This document shows, in pieces, positions 42,329-52,505 of a DNA stretch of 64,000 bases. Position 1 is the first letter of the stretch. Each line of letters starts with the position of its first letter. The notes under the pieces were generated by a model. The model made no database searches and was not told the origin of the DNA. It saw only the letters and a list, made by a program, of their open reading frames with translations. Origin of the DNA: DATARH01 sp963746885. Its GTDB lineage: Bacteria; Pseudomonadota; Alphaproteobacteria; ATCC43930; CGMCC-115725. The translations under genes were made by a program, and so were the position numbers. Location of the stretch: assembly GCA_963746885.1 (NCBI GenBank), contig CAVVDM010000003.1, positions 186,001-250,000 on the forward strand. The letters are read 5' to 3'.

Positions 42329-45300
42329 GATGAAAGTTGTCATCACACTCTCTCCGCGGGATTACGACGCGGTGCTGTTCGATCTCGATGGGGTCCTGAC
42401 CAGGACGGCGAGTGTCCATGCCGCGGCCTGGAAAAAGCTGTTCGACGGGTTTCTCAAGCAGCGCGCCACCCGGACAGGCGAGAAGTTCGTCCCCTTTGAT
42501 ATCGACTCCGACTACCTGCGCTACGTCGACGGCAAGCCACGTTACCCCGGCGCGGCAGCCTTCCTCGAGTTCGCGCGGGATCGAATTGCCGTCGGGTACC
42601 GCCGAAGACGGCCCTGATGTGCAGAGCGTGCACGCGCTGGGCAATCTGAAGGACCGATATTTCCATCAACACCTGAAGCAGCACGGCGCCAGTCCCTATC
42701 AAGGATCGATCGCGCTGGTGCGCAAATGCCGGGCGCTGGGGATCAAGACTGCTGTCGTGTCCTCGAGCAATAACGCTGCCGAAGTGCTCGAGGCAGCCGG
42801 TATTGCGCAGCTGTTCGACGCGCGAGTGGACGGGACCGACATCACTCGTCTTGAACTCACCGGCAAGCCGGCGCCGGACGCTTTTCTGGAGGCGGCACGG
42901 CGCGTCGGAGCAGAACCTTCGCGTGCCGTCGTCGTCGAGGACGCGATCGCTGGCGTGGAGGCCGGGCGTGCCGGCGGCTTCGGCTGCGTTATCGGCGTCG
43001 ATCGCAGTGGACACGCGATAGCGCTGCGTGGTGCCGGCGCCGATGTTGTCGTGACCGATTTGGCGCAAGTCCGGGTAACAATGGAACCGCCGTCCGCGTG
43101 GTCATTGTCGTTTTGGAGCTTCGACCCGGCGCAAGAGGGTGTCCGCGAAGCCTTGTGCACTCTGGGAAACGGCTATTTCGCGACGCGTGGCGCCGCCGTG
43201 GGCGCAGTGGCCGATGGCATTCACTATCCGGGGACCTACCTCGCCGGCGGCTACAACCGGTTGCGCACCGACATCGCCGGCCGCACGGTCGAGAACGAGG
43301 ATCTGGTGAATTGCCCCAACTGGCTCACGCTCGAGTTTCGCATCGCCGAGCAGGATTGGTTCGACGCGCGAACCGTCAAGCTGCTGTCGTACCACCAGGA
43401 GCTTGATTTGCGGCGCGGCATGCTGCTGCGGAGCATCAACTTCGAGGACGGTCAGGGGCGGCGCAGTACGCTCAAGGAGCGACGCCTGATCTCGATGGAC
43501 GGCATGCATCTGGGCGCGCTGGAACTGGTGCTGACCGCCGACAACTGGTCGGCAGACGTCACGGTGCGTTCGGCAATCGACGGGCGCGTCGTCAACGCGG
43601 GCGCGAAGCTGTATCGTAAGTTCAACAACAAGCATCTGGAGCCTCTGGCAGGCGAGGTGGTCGACGAGGACAGCCTGTGCCTGCAGGTACGCACCTGCCA
43701 GTCGAATGTTCAGGTTGCACAGGCAGAACGAACGCGGGTGTTCCTCGACGGACAGCAGGTCGCGGTCAAGCGCCGGATCATCAAAGAACCAGGATACATC
43801 GGGCAGGAACTCAAGATCGACGTCGAGCGAGGCGGGATACTGGTGCTGGATAAGGTGACCTCTTTCTATACGTCGCGCGATCAAGCCGTCTCAGAATGCG
43901 CGCTGGAGGCCCGCAAGGCTATAGCGCGCGCGGGTCGCTTTGATGCTGTGATGGCGGACCATGTGCTCGCCTGGAAGCACCTGTGGCGACGCTTCGACGT
44001 GCATCTCCTGCCAACCGATCCACACGTCAAGTTGAACGTCCCGATGCTGCTCCGGTTGAACATGTTTCACCTGCTGCAGGCGGTGTCGCCCAACTCCATC
44101 GGACTCGATGTCGGCGTGCCCGCGCGAGGCTGGACCGGGGAGGCGTATCAGGGCCATGTATTCTGGGATGAACTGTTCATCTTCCCGTTTTTCAATTATC
44201 GAATGCCGGAAATCACCCGATCACTTCTGATGTACCGCTACCGCCGCCTGGGCGAGGCACGCGCCGCCGCCAAGGCCGCCGGATACAAGGGAGCGATGTT
44301 CCCCTGGCAAAGCGGCAGCGATGGTCAGGAGGAAACCCAGGCGCTCAACCTGAACCCGCGCTCGCAGCGCTGGGTGCCCGACAACTCCTATTTGCAGCGC
44401 CACGTGGGCAGCGCCATCGCCCATAACGTCTGGCAGTACTTCCAGGTCACTCACGACCTCGAGTTTCTGCATTTCTATGGCGCGGAGTTGATCCTCGATA
44501 TCGCCTGCTTCTGGTCGAGCATCGCGAGCTTCAATGCCGAGCGCGGGCGCTACGAGATCCGCGGCGTGATGGGTCCCGACGAGTTTCACGACGGCTACCC
44601 GGATTGCGCAACGCCCGGCCTCAACAACAACGCCTACACAAACATCATGGCGGTATGGGTGCTGTGCCGGGCGCTTGAGGTGCTCGGTCTGTTGTCCGAT
44701 GTGCGCCGCGCCGAGCTCACGACGCGGCTTGGCCTGTCGGCGGAGGAGATTGCTCGCTGGGATGATATTAGTCGCAGGATGTATGTGCCGTTCCATGACG
44801 AGGCGATTATCAGCCAGTTCGAGGGCTACGGGAAATTGGCTGAGCTCGATTGGGAGCACTACCGGACCCAATATGACAATATCCAGCGTCTCGATCTTAT
44901 CCTCGAGGGGGAAAACGACAGCGCCAACCGCTACAAGCTCTCGAAACAGGGCGACGTGGTGATGTTATTCTACTTGTTTTCTGCCGAGGAAATCTGCGAA
45001 TTATTCGAGCGTCTTGGCTATCCGTTTGAATACGAGACCATTCCACGAAACATCGCCTACTATGCCGACCGCTCGTGTCACGGCTCCACACTGAGCCGTG
45101 TGGTGTATGCCTGGGTGCTGGCGCGCTCCGACCGGCCGCGTGCGATGAACTTCTTCGCGGAAGCGCTGCAGAGCGACGTGAGCGATGTTCAGCAGGGCAC
45201 CACCGCGGAGGGCGTCCATCTCGGCGCCATGGCGGGAACTGTCGATCTGCTGCAGCGCGTATCGACCGGCATCGAAGTAAGGGGCGATGTTCTGCGAACT

Positions 45301-45592
45301 CAATCCGGAATTGCCACGGGAGATGGCGCGCCTCGACATGCGCATCCGCTACCGCGGGCATTCACTCGATCTGCGGCTGATGCGCAACTCGCTCACAGTC
45401 CGCGGGCGTGACGGTGCGGCGTCGCCGATTTCCTTGTGCGTCGACGGCAAGCTCTGCGAATTCGCCGGCGGAACTACCCGTGTATTTCACTTGAACGGCG
45501 GGGCGACGGATGGCGCAATTGTTGAAAAGCAGCCGGGCGACGAACGCGAGGGACCTCATGACCGCCCAGGTGGCCGCGATGAAGCCCGCTGA
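42329..45592 (+). pseudogene. Beta-phosphoglucomutase fused to GH65 sugar phosphorylase, with two indels
   Basis: ATG 42,329 after AGGAGG. Residues ~1-250 are a HAD-type beta-PGM (AVLFDLDGVLTRTASVHAAA; KTAVVSSSNNAAEVLE; GKPAPDAF; VVEDAIAGVEAGRAGG). The rest is GH65: LGNGYFATRGA, WDELFIFPFFNYR, the acid-catalyst region RGVMGPDEFHDGYPD, and the phosphate-site region GTTAEGVHLGAMAGT. The phosphorylase would split maltose, trehalose or a similar disaccharide with Pi to beta-glucose-1-P, and the mutase would make G6P. One base is missing near 42,578; an A is added at 45,297-45,298 (GCGAACTC for GCGACTC, a GANTC site). Substrate not predictable. Confidence 0.85.
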
Positions 45593-45861
45593 TCCAGGAT
45601 GGTGATCGTCGAAAGCGCGAAGTAGTCATCGATGCCGGAAGCCTGAAGCGCGGCGTACAAATAGCATTGCCAATACACGGCACCCGATGGCTGCATATAG
45701 CCGAGACTTCCCCATGCTTGGCAATCGGGATCGCCGCGCCAAGCGCGGGGTGCTCCCTGCGGCAACCCATACCGGGTTATGGTTTTGAGCAGTCGCGCAC
45801 GATAACCCGGCATGTCATAGCCTGGATAAATCCGTTGCATCACCGACCCCGAGATAGGCAC
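45556..45861 (-). CDS. Hypothetical protein (weak)
   Basis: 101-residue frame, unrecognised, with a plausible protein-like section (YRARLLKTITRYGLPQGAPR; SGAVYWQCYLYAALQASGID). It overlaps the end of the phosphorylase gene, and no good Shine-Dalgarno is seen. It may be a remnant. Confidence 0.3.
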   Translation of the reverse strand: MPISGSVMQRIYPGYDMPGYRARLLKTITRYGLPQGAPRAWRGDPDCQAWGSLGYMQPSGAVYWQCYLYAALQASGIDDYFALSTITILDQRASSRPPGRS

Positions 45862-46498
45862 TTATGCAGTTACTTTACCGTATTGAGAGTCAGCGACCGG
45901 ATTCGGAGATAAACATGCTCTGAGGGGGCTGCAGATGGGTTTATGACCATGGAATATCAAATATGTTGTTCTTACAACAGATGCCGTTCCTACGTTTTGT
46001 GTGAGCACGGCAGAGTTTATGCCCAACTAGATACGGAAAAGCAGTTGACGACAATGCGAGGGTAAAGCCCTTTATGCTCACTGATCGGGCTGGACGTCCA
46101 CTCTGGGGACCCAGAAGGATAGGTGTCTGGTAGCCCTGCGATGCATACAGACGAACGAAATTGGCTATCGATAGCCAAAAGCCGCTGTCTGGAGCGGGTG
46201 ATCACGGTAAACGAATGATGGCCGGAAACGGTCTGAATTCGAGATTTGTGCTTTCTCCTGGCGTTACTGCATGTCGACTCTGGCCCCTGAGTGCTGAATA
46301 AAGGCCGCGGCAAGAGTTCGGCGTCTGATACCGACCTGAATAGGCGCTGACACGTTGACGCTAGACCGGGCGCGCCTCTCGAAAACGAGCGCGAGTCGTC
46401 CTCAAATCAGGCCGGTATAATACCCGAGACACCCTGCGCTGAGTCGCGAGGCATCGAAAATCGTTGAATTTGCGACCGGTGCTTGGTTCGATCCCCGC
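45862..46498. other. Region with MITE only
   Basis: Apart from MITE copy B at 46,329-46,417 I see no gene. The part 45,870-46,260 is comparatively A+T-rich. Confidence 0.4.
46329..46417 (-). repeat. MITE copy B
   Basis: 89-bp TA-flanked element in reverse orientation: starts TACCGACCTGAATAGGCGC, ends CTCAAATCAGGCCGGTA. Nearly identical to copies C, D and E. Confidence 0.8.
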
Positions 46499-46735
46499 AT
46501 GTTGATCCGGGAGTGGATCGATGGTGGCATTGGCAGTGTCAGAGCGGCTCAGTCCGGAAGCCCTTCGCTCGGCCTCGCGCAGCGAGCGGGGCGCCAAAGT
46601 GCGGGCGCGGATGCTGGCCATTGCGCGTCTGCTGGAAGGCGGGGAGCGACGGCCCGCCAATTCGGCATGTCGCGCAACGTGCTGCGGATCTGGGTGGGGC
46701 GCTACAACGAGGATGGGGTCGAAGGTCTAGCCTGA
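46499..46735 (+). pseudogene. IS630-type transposase N-terminal fragment
   Basis: Two frames together give VALAVSERLSPEALRSASRS, KVRARMLAIARLLEGGERR and RQFGMSRNVLRIWVGRYNED, the HTH start of an IS630 transposase, with a frameshift near 46,650. It stops at about 46,735 where the IS1380 remnant region begins. Confidence 0.6.
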
Positions 46736-46880
46736 ACAATTCACCGGCAGCATCTGTGCGTCGTAGCTCGGCGATGCCGGCTCGCGCGCAGGGTGTACGG
46801 CAGTGTGGCACCGGCGGCGCATTTATTCGGGGCTTGTTGGTTGCGGGGATGGAATTTGTGCGGGCGCGTCGCTCCGGCGG

Positions 46881-47187
46881 TCACGGCGGCAATTTGGCCA
46901 GACGCGCGGCGAGGGTTGAGAAGCCGTGCTGATAGGCAAAGCCGGTCGGCAGCGCGATCTTGATCTTGGTGACCAGTTCGGTGATCCGGACGGCAACCTT
47001 GATCAGGCTGAGGCGCAGGGGGTCGAACTGCGCCTCGCGCCAGAACGATGATCTCGGTGCCAGGCCGGGCAGGGTGTGCATCAGCCAACAGGCAGCGGTA
47101 TGGATCAGCAGCCGGAACTGGTTGGCGGTCGCCTTGGTGCAGGATGTGCGATCCGAGGCGAGATGCAGCTTGTGGGCTTTGATCAGG
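46881..47187 (-). pseudogene. IS1380 transposase, C-terminal part
   Basis: Reads LIKAHKLHLASDRTSCTKAT, NQFRLLIHTAACWLMHTLPG and LARLAKLPP to a stop at 46,881, the end of IS1380-type transposases. Confidence 0.75.
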
Positions 47188-48479
47188 TGGAAACCTCCAA
47201 TTACCGCGTTTTCTGGGAGGGAACGAGTTCGCGGATTGGGCGCGTGAAGGTTGGGGTGATCCGGTGATCGGGGGCGGGTGCCGAGCGGCTTCCGGCTGAC
47301 GGGGGTTGCGGCTCAGGCTGGTGCGATCTGGCCCGTGAGCCAAGCCATTCGCTGCATATTGAAGACGAGGTTTGCGAGGCCGATCTTGGTTCTCGCGCGG
47401 GCGATGCCGATAGTTCGGATGAACAGGCCCATTGGCCCCTTCTGCCGGGCGAAGACATGCTCGACCGCCGAGCGCACCGCCGATTTGCGGGCATTGGCGC
47501 GGGCAGTGCGACGGGGCATCGGCTTGCCTTTCGGCTTCTTGCGATGGATCTGCGAGCGCATGAGGCGGTCGGCAAGGAACTTCTCGTTGGCCTTGGAACG
47601 ATAGGCGGTGTCGGCCCAGACATCGCCGGCGGTGTTATTCTGGTCAATCAGCTCGGGCAGCAGCGCCCCGTCATGGCGCGCCGCGTCGGTGACCGTCCAG
47701 CGGCGGATCAGGCGATGCCGGCGGTCGATGCCGATGTGGTTCTTGTAGCCGAATGCCGGGATCGCGAGATCGACGCGAGGCATTCCCTCGTCGTTCGGCT
47801 TGGCCTTGGTGTATTTGACCGTCCAGCGCGCATCGCGGTCCTTCTGCCGCAACTTGGCAGGGTTTTTCGCCCACTCCGGCGGGATGCGGCCTTCCTTGAT
47901 GTCGCGCTTCTCGCCGTCGGTGTTGCGCTGCTTTGGCGCGGCGACGATCGAGGCGTCGATGATCTGGCCGCTCATCGCCAGAAACCCGGCCGCCGAAAGC
48001 GCCCGATCGAAGCGCTCGAACAGAAGCTCGATCGCCGGCCTGCCGGCGAGCCTGGCCCGCGTCAGCGCCTCGCGAAAGGTCCAGATCGTGTTGGCGTCGG
48101 GCACCGTGTCACCCAGCCCCAAACCGAGAAATCGCATGAACGATAGCCGGTCGCGGATCAGATATTCGGTGCGCTCGTCCGACAGGTTGTGGCTGGATTG
48201 CAGCACCAGCACCTTGAACATCAGCACATGATCGAACGGCGGCCGGCCGCCTTTCGCGCGGTCCGAGCGCGGCACCGCCCGCTCCAGATCGGCGCGGAAC
48301 AGCTCGAAATCGACCACCGCGTTCAGCCGTTCCAGGCTGTCGCCCTTGGCCGAGAGCTGCTTCAGCCGCTCGTCAACGTCGAAAAACCCTCGCTGTCCTG
48401 TCATTGCCGATCTCCCGCGTCTCCCAAGCGACACGGAATCAGCGATCAGTCCGAAATTCCAGCGGTTTTTGGAGCCGCC
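47188..48479 (-). mobile_element. IS5-family element with 4-bp target duplication
   Basis: Flanked by CAGG at 47,184-47,187 and 48,480-48,483. The ends share a CTCCAA..ACCGC core as imperfect inverted repeats. Size 1,292 bp with one intact transposase. Inserted in the IS1380 transposase. Confidence 0.8.
47313..48404 (-). CDS. IS5-family transposase
   Basis: 363 residues from ATG 48,404 (MTGQRGFFDVDERLKQLSAK). The N-terminal DUF772-type part is VDFELFRADLERAVPRSDRA and FDHVLMFKVLVLQSSHNLSD. The DDE core has GQIIDASIVAAPKQRN, VWADTAYRSKANEKFL and the Glu region RSAVEHVFARQKGPMGLFIR. The open frame continues upstream into the IS1380 gene, but the IS5 protein starts at 48,404. All motifs are present, so it is possibly active. 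Confidence 0.9.
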   Translation of the reverse strand: MTGQRGFFDVDERLKQLSAKGDSLERLNAVVDFELFRADLERAVPRSDRAKGGRPPFDHVLMFKVLVLQSSHNLSDERTEYLIRDRLSFMRFLGLGLGDTVPDANTIWTFREALTRARLAGRPAIELLFERFDRALSAAGFLAMSGQIIDASIVAAPKQRNTDGEKRDIKEGRIPPEWAKNPAKLRQKDRDARWTVKYTKAKPNDEGMPRVDLAIPAFGYKNHIGIDRRHRLIRRWTVTDAARHDGALLPELIDQNNTAGDVWADTAYRSKANEKFLADRLMRSQIHRKKPKGKPMPRRTARANARKSAVRSAVEHVFARQKGPMGLFIRTIGIARARTKIGLANLVFNMQRMAWLTGQIAPA

Positions 48480-49433
48480 CAGGTTCTCCGCCTGCCCCCG
48501 CGCGCAGTAGATTTTCTCGTAGAGCGATTTGGCCAGGCCAGCCAGGTTGGTCACGATGAAGCGGCTGTCGACGCCTTGACCGGACGCCTCGACGCGGGCG
48601 ATCACGCGGCGCTCGGTGTTCCAGGTCTTGGCGCCGTAGAGGAACTCGGCATCGCGGCGCACCTTGCTCTCGGCGGGCGCGTCGAGGCGATCCAAGGCAA
48701 CCGGCTCGGCCTCTGCCGTCACGCGGCGCAGCAGGACCTTGTTGCCGGCCAGGCCGAAGATGTAGCCGACCCGATTGCGCTCGCACCCGCGGCGCAGCCG
48801 CGCGCCCGTGTCCGAAGGACCCGATCGCAGAGCGATCGGAGGGCCATGGCCTCGGGCCGGCCAAAAGACCGCGACCGGCTTGGCCGAAATCGCCTCGTAA
48901 ATGTGGATCGGCATGAAACAGCGGCTGTCGTGATGCGCGTTGAACAACGAGAGCTGCTGTTGGCCGTAGGCCCGATCCTCGGTGTCGTCGATGTCGAGTA
49001 CGATGCGCCGGGGCACGGTATCGAAGCTGTCGCAGAACAACTCGACCATCGCCGCCATCATCCGCTTGAGCGCCACCGGACCGGGCAGGTTTTCGAGCCG
49101 GCTGATGGTCGGTTGCGAGCAGAGGTCCGCCCCGGTCTCCGGCAGGCGGCCGACCGCCATCTTGAAGGCGGCATCCTTGCGCAGTGCGTCGCAGTCGTTG
49201 GCAGCGGGATACCCCGCCGCGATTGCCAGGGCGCGGAAGCGGATCATCTCGGCGATCTCGTGCCGGATCTGCTCAGGGGCGCGCGGGTCTTCGAGGCATC
49301 GCGCCAGCCGCTCGGCGATCTTGAGCCGGCGATCGACCTCGGCCAGCAGCAGAATGCCGCCATCCGAGGACAGCCGACCGCCGTCAAAACAGGCGACGAC
49401 CGGCCTGCCGCAGACCGGTGACAGGCCCGGCAA
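48480..49433 (-). pseudogene. IS1380 transposase, N-terminal part
   Basis: Reads PVVACFDGGRLSSDGGILLL, IRFRALAIAAGYPAANDCDA, TISRLENLPGPVALKRMMAA and the catalytic RRIVLDIDDTEDRAYGQQQL, typical for IS1380. The C-terminus ends at RGQAEN at the IS5 insertion. No intact start is seen because the 5' end is fused to IS110 debris. Confidence 0.85.
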
Positions 49434-49438
49434 CGGAA

Positions 49439-50086
49439 GGGTAGGATCAACGCCTTCCGGACAAGAACGGTGGCGCTCTGCACACCGATGCCGCGTAGCC
49501 CGGCGAGTTGTTGGATCATTTCCTCCGCTTTGCCGGGAGCCTCCTCATCGAGCAGCGCGTCGCGCTCTCGCTCCAGTTCGGCGATCTGCGCGCAAACCAA
49601 CACAGGCGGTCGAGCATCGTAGTCACGCACCCCAGTGTCGCCAGCACGGCGCCAATACGATTGACGAGGCGGACCCGCTCAGTCACCAGGTCCTCCCGCT
49701 CCCGGACGCGCCGGCGCTCATCTTCGTCGGCTTCGTCGGGGATTGGCACCATTGAGCACACGCGTGGCTCACCCCGAAGCCATGCGTCTCGACACCCCGC
49801 CGGGCCAACCAGCGCGCCAACCAGAACCCCGACCAACTGGCCTCGTAGGTGGCGACCACCCGTTCGACCGTTCGCCTGGCCCCCTGGCTCGACGACGGTA
49901 GCCATCAATGGCTGCCAGCAGCGCCTCGGCCGTCGGCTCAATTGTTTGTTTCGCTTTGACCCGCGCCAGACCAGGGACCTGGGCCACGAGAACCCAACTG
50001 GTATTGCTCAGCTCGATTGCCAGCACGCGCGTGCTTTCGTAATCGAGGGCGATTGGATGGGAAAGTGTTTCTGACGTCTGTGCCAT
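49439..50086 (-). pseudogene. IS110-type transposase N-terminal remnant with frameshifts
   Basis: Starts MAQTSETLSHPIALDYESTR and ELSNTSWVLVAQVPGLARVK (RuvC-like part), shifts frame near 49,900 and again near 49,630, then AEEMIQQLAGLRGIGVQSAT. It is cut by the IS1380 remnant at about 49,437. Confidence 0.65.
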
Positions 50087-50346
50087 GACCGCGGATCCTC
50101 CAGAGAGTGCTCACCGGCGGACACAATAATTGCCCACCGCTCGCCCTCATGGGATCTATCGGATTTGCCGTGGCCAAGATGGAGATCCGCGCGTCCCGGC
50201 CCTCATAAAAAACTCACGGCATCGGATGCCATTTTTTGAACCAGGGGTCCAGGCCGCCGGTCGACTGTCAGGCCATCTTGCTTTCACCACCCGCAGATTT
50301 CTTTGGCTGCCGATTTCGCCGTGAGCGTCGGTCAGCCGATTGCTTG

Positions 50347-50640
50347 TCAGACCGACGCCAGAGCGCCGGCCCTATAGACCTCTCCGCGCTTGAGCACCGC
50401 CCAGACGATTTGCGCCAGTTTGTTGGCCAATGCTACCACGGCGGTGTTCGGATGCGCGCGCTGAAGGGAGGTCACGCAACCAGCCTCCAAGCGGCGTGGC
50501 ACTCTTGAACAAGGTGGGCATTGCCGCCCGCGCTCCATGGATCAGGAGCGTGCGCAAATACGTGTTCCCGCGCTTGTTGATGCCGAGCAGTCGCGGCTTT
50601 CCGCCCGTGGTTGCCTGACGCGGTACCAGCCCCATCCAAG
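50347..50640 (-). pseudogene. IS110-type transposase C-terminal remnant
   Basis: Reads MGLVPRQATTGGKPRLLGIN, KRGNTYLRTLLIHGARAAMP and, in a second frame, ALANKLAQIVWAVLKRGEVY, the end of Tnp20 domains. A frameshift lies near 50,490. Confidence 0.75.
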
Positions 50641-50720
50641 CCGCGAGATCGCGCCTATAGCCGCAGCCAGCGCTGTCGCATTCAACACGCCGATCCCGGG
50701 AATCGTCGTCAACCTGCGAG

Positions 50721-50902
50721 ATGGATCATCCGTCCGAGCCGTGGCCGCAAATTCGTTGTCGAAAGCTCCATACCAACGGCTCCGAAAACGACATCCGCTG
50801 CCAGGTCACCAAACGCAAGATCAGCGGCGGCACTCGCAGTGATACCGGCCGCGACTGCCGCGACGCCTTTCTCAGCCTCGCCAAAACCTGCGCCAAACTG
50901 GG
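50721..50902 (+). pseudogene. IS66-type transposase C-terminal fragment
   Basis: Frame LHTNGSENDIRCQVTKRKIS then GRDCRDAFLSLAKTCAKLGT matches the end of one IS66 transposase group. It is interrupted by MITE copy C, which supplies the stop. Confidence 0.65.
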
Positions 50903-50991
50903 TACCGGCCTGATTTGAGGACGACTCGCGCTCGTTTTCGAGAGGCGCGCCCGGTCTAGCGTCAACGTGTCAGCGCCTATTCAGGTCGGCA
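50903..50991 (+). repeat. MITE copy C
   Basis: Starts TACCGGCCTGATTTGAGG, ends CTATTCAGGTCGGCA; the right flank is CA instead of TA. It interrupts the IS66-type fragment. Confidence 0.8.
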
Positions 50992-51371
50992 TCACATTCT
51001 CGGATTACCGGATTACCTCGGCGCCAGCCTCGATGTCGCCGATAACCCTGCGGTCGCCTGCCTTTCCAATCTTGTCATCCGACCAGCCGCTCAGGTCTGA
51101 CTGCCCGGCCTTTTGCCCCGCTTACCGGCGAAGGCATCCGTCAGCCGTGACCTGTTACCATCAACAGCGCCATGTGCCCGAACACGCGAAAGAGCGAAGT
51201 ACTTAAGTTAGCGACCCCGCCAGCTGCAACTACTTTTTCGAGCGTATCCGAGCGGGTTTTCACGAGCATGAGCCATCACACAGGGGCTTGTTTCGCGAGC
51301 TGCTTGCGGATCGACAGCAATTCCTGCCCGCGCGCTCCACTCGTTTTGGGATGCCATCTCGCGATGACGGG
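50992..51371. other. Region without a supported gene
   Basis: No coding region recognised. The frameshifted tail of the desaturase reading frame runs through part of it (to 51,260) but is not homologous to the family. Confidence 0.4.
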
Positions 51372-52351
51372 TTCAAGAGGGCACCGGCTCGCGCCGGCAG
51401 ATGTCGCGGAACGAGACCATGCGCTGCCGCTCCTCGTCCCACAAGGAGAGCCGCAAGCAACTCAGGCTGTTGCGGAAGGTCAGGTGCCTTACGCACCGGA
51501 GGCTCCGGGGTTTGGTCGAAGCAATCGCGCAAGTTGTAGTTCGGTATTTTGCTGCAGATGTGATGAATGTGGTGGAAGCCGATGAACCCGGTCAGCCAGT
51601 GCAGCACCAGCGGCAGATCATAGAAGGAGCTGCCCTGCAACGCCGCGGCGTGAAAGTCCCAACCCGGGCCGGTCGTCCAATAGGCGTGCTCGAATTGGTG
51701 CTGCACATAGAACAGCCAAATACCGACCGCCGCGGCAAGCAGGATCACCGGGGGATAGGCGAGCATGAACGCGCGCGCGCCCACCGTCAGCAGCATCAGG
51801 ACGACGATTGCGGCCAGGGCCAGGTTTGTCCCGAGAATGCTGCCCCAGACTTTCCTGTGCCCCCAGAGACTGACGGTTGGAATGCGATTTTTGAGAACAA
51901 ATAAGTAGAGGGGCCCCACGCCAAATAGCACGATCGGATGCCGGTAAGCCCGATAGGGAAGACGTCGGCTCGGCGAGAGCGCACGGTATTCGCCTACGGT
52001 CAGCATCGTGATATCGCCGGCGCCGCGCCGGTCGAGTTTGCCTGAGTGCGCGTGATGAATGGCGTGGCTCGCGCGCCAGAAAGCATAGGGTGTTAGCGTC
52101 AGCACGCCGAGCGCGCGGCCCAGAAGATCGTTGGCTCGCCGCGAGGCAAAGAAGGAACCGTGGCCGCAATCGTGCTGGATGATGAACAGTCGGACCAGCA
52201 GAAACACCGCCGGTGGCACGAGCGGGAGCGTCAGCCAGGGATGGTTTCTCCCGCCGTAAATCAAAGCCGCGACGAGGAGCAGAAACGGCAGCCCGGTATT
52301 GAGAAGCTGCGTCACCGCACGGCGATGGTTCGCTCGGGCGTAAGGCTTCAC
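51372..52351 (-). pseudogene. Fatty acid desaturase with one-base insertion near the C-terminus
   Basis: Membrane di-iron desaturase: the three His boxes are HDCGHGSFF, HAIHHAHSG and HHIHHICSKIPNY. Membrane helices surround LPFLLLVAALIYGG and TLPLVPPAVFLLVRL. A one-base insertion at 51,501-51,502 (GAGCCTCC for GAGCTCC) changes the last ~45 residues; after correction RHLTFRNSLSCLRLSLWDEE and a stop at 51,372 follow. All His boxes lie before the shift, so activity may be kept. GTG 52,351 is the first start, but family-like residues (SWHQIV) precede it. Confidence 0.8.
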
Positions 52352-52505
52352 GATCTGATGCCACGAGCGCGAGGGGCGAAGGGAGGTTGACGCGCGCTTG
52401 CGCCGCCGCGCCCGGATGGCGCCGCGGCTATGACGCCGATCGGCTCGGGCAACACGCCGCGGTACCGGTGCCCGTTCGCCGCAGGTGCCACCTTTCCCTC
52501 CGGTC

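Larger units (their letters stand above)
46881..49437 (-). mobile_element. IS1380-family remnant interrupted by IS5
   Basis: Transposase N-terminal part at 48,480-49,433 and C-terminal part at 46,881-47,187, joined exactly (AEN|LIKAHKLHL) if the IS5 is removed. The 5' end is cut at about 49,437 by IS110 debris. Confidence 0.8.

Noticed and set aside
45570..45596. MKPADP after the phosphorylase gene, identical to the start of the acetate kinase at 53,189
   Set aside because: Six residues followed by a stop; could be chance. Not listed as an ackA remnant.
48189..49421. Plus-strand open frame opposite the IS1380 transposase
   Set aside because: Antisense shadow; the minus strand carries the transposase motifs.
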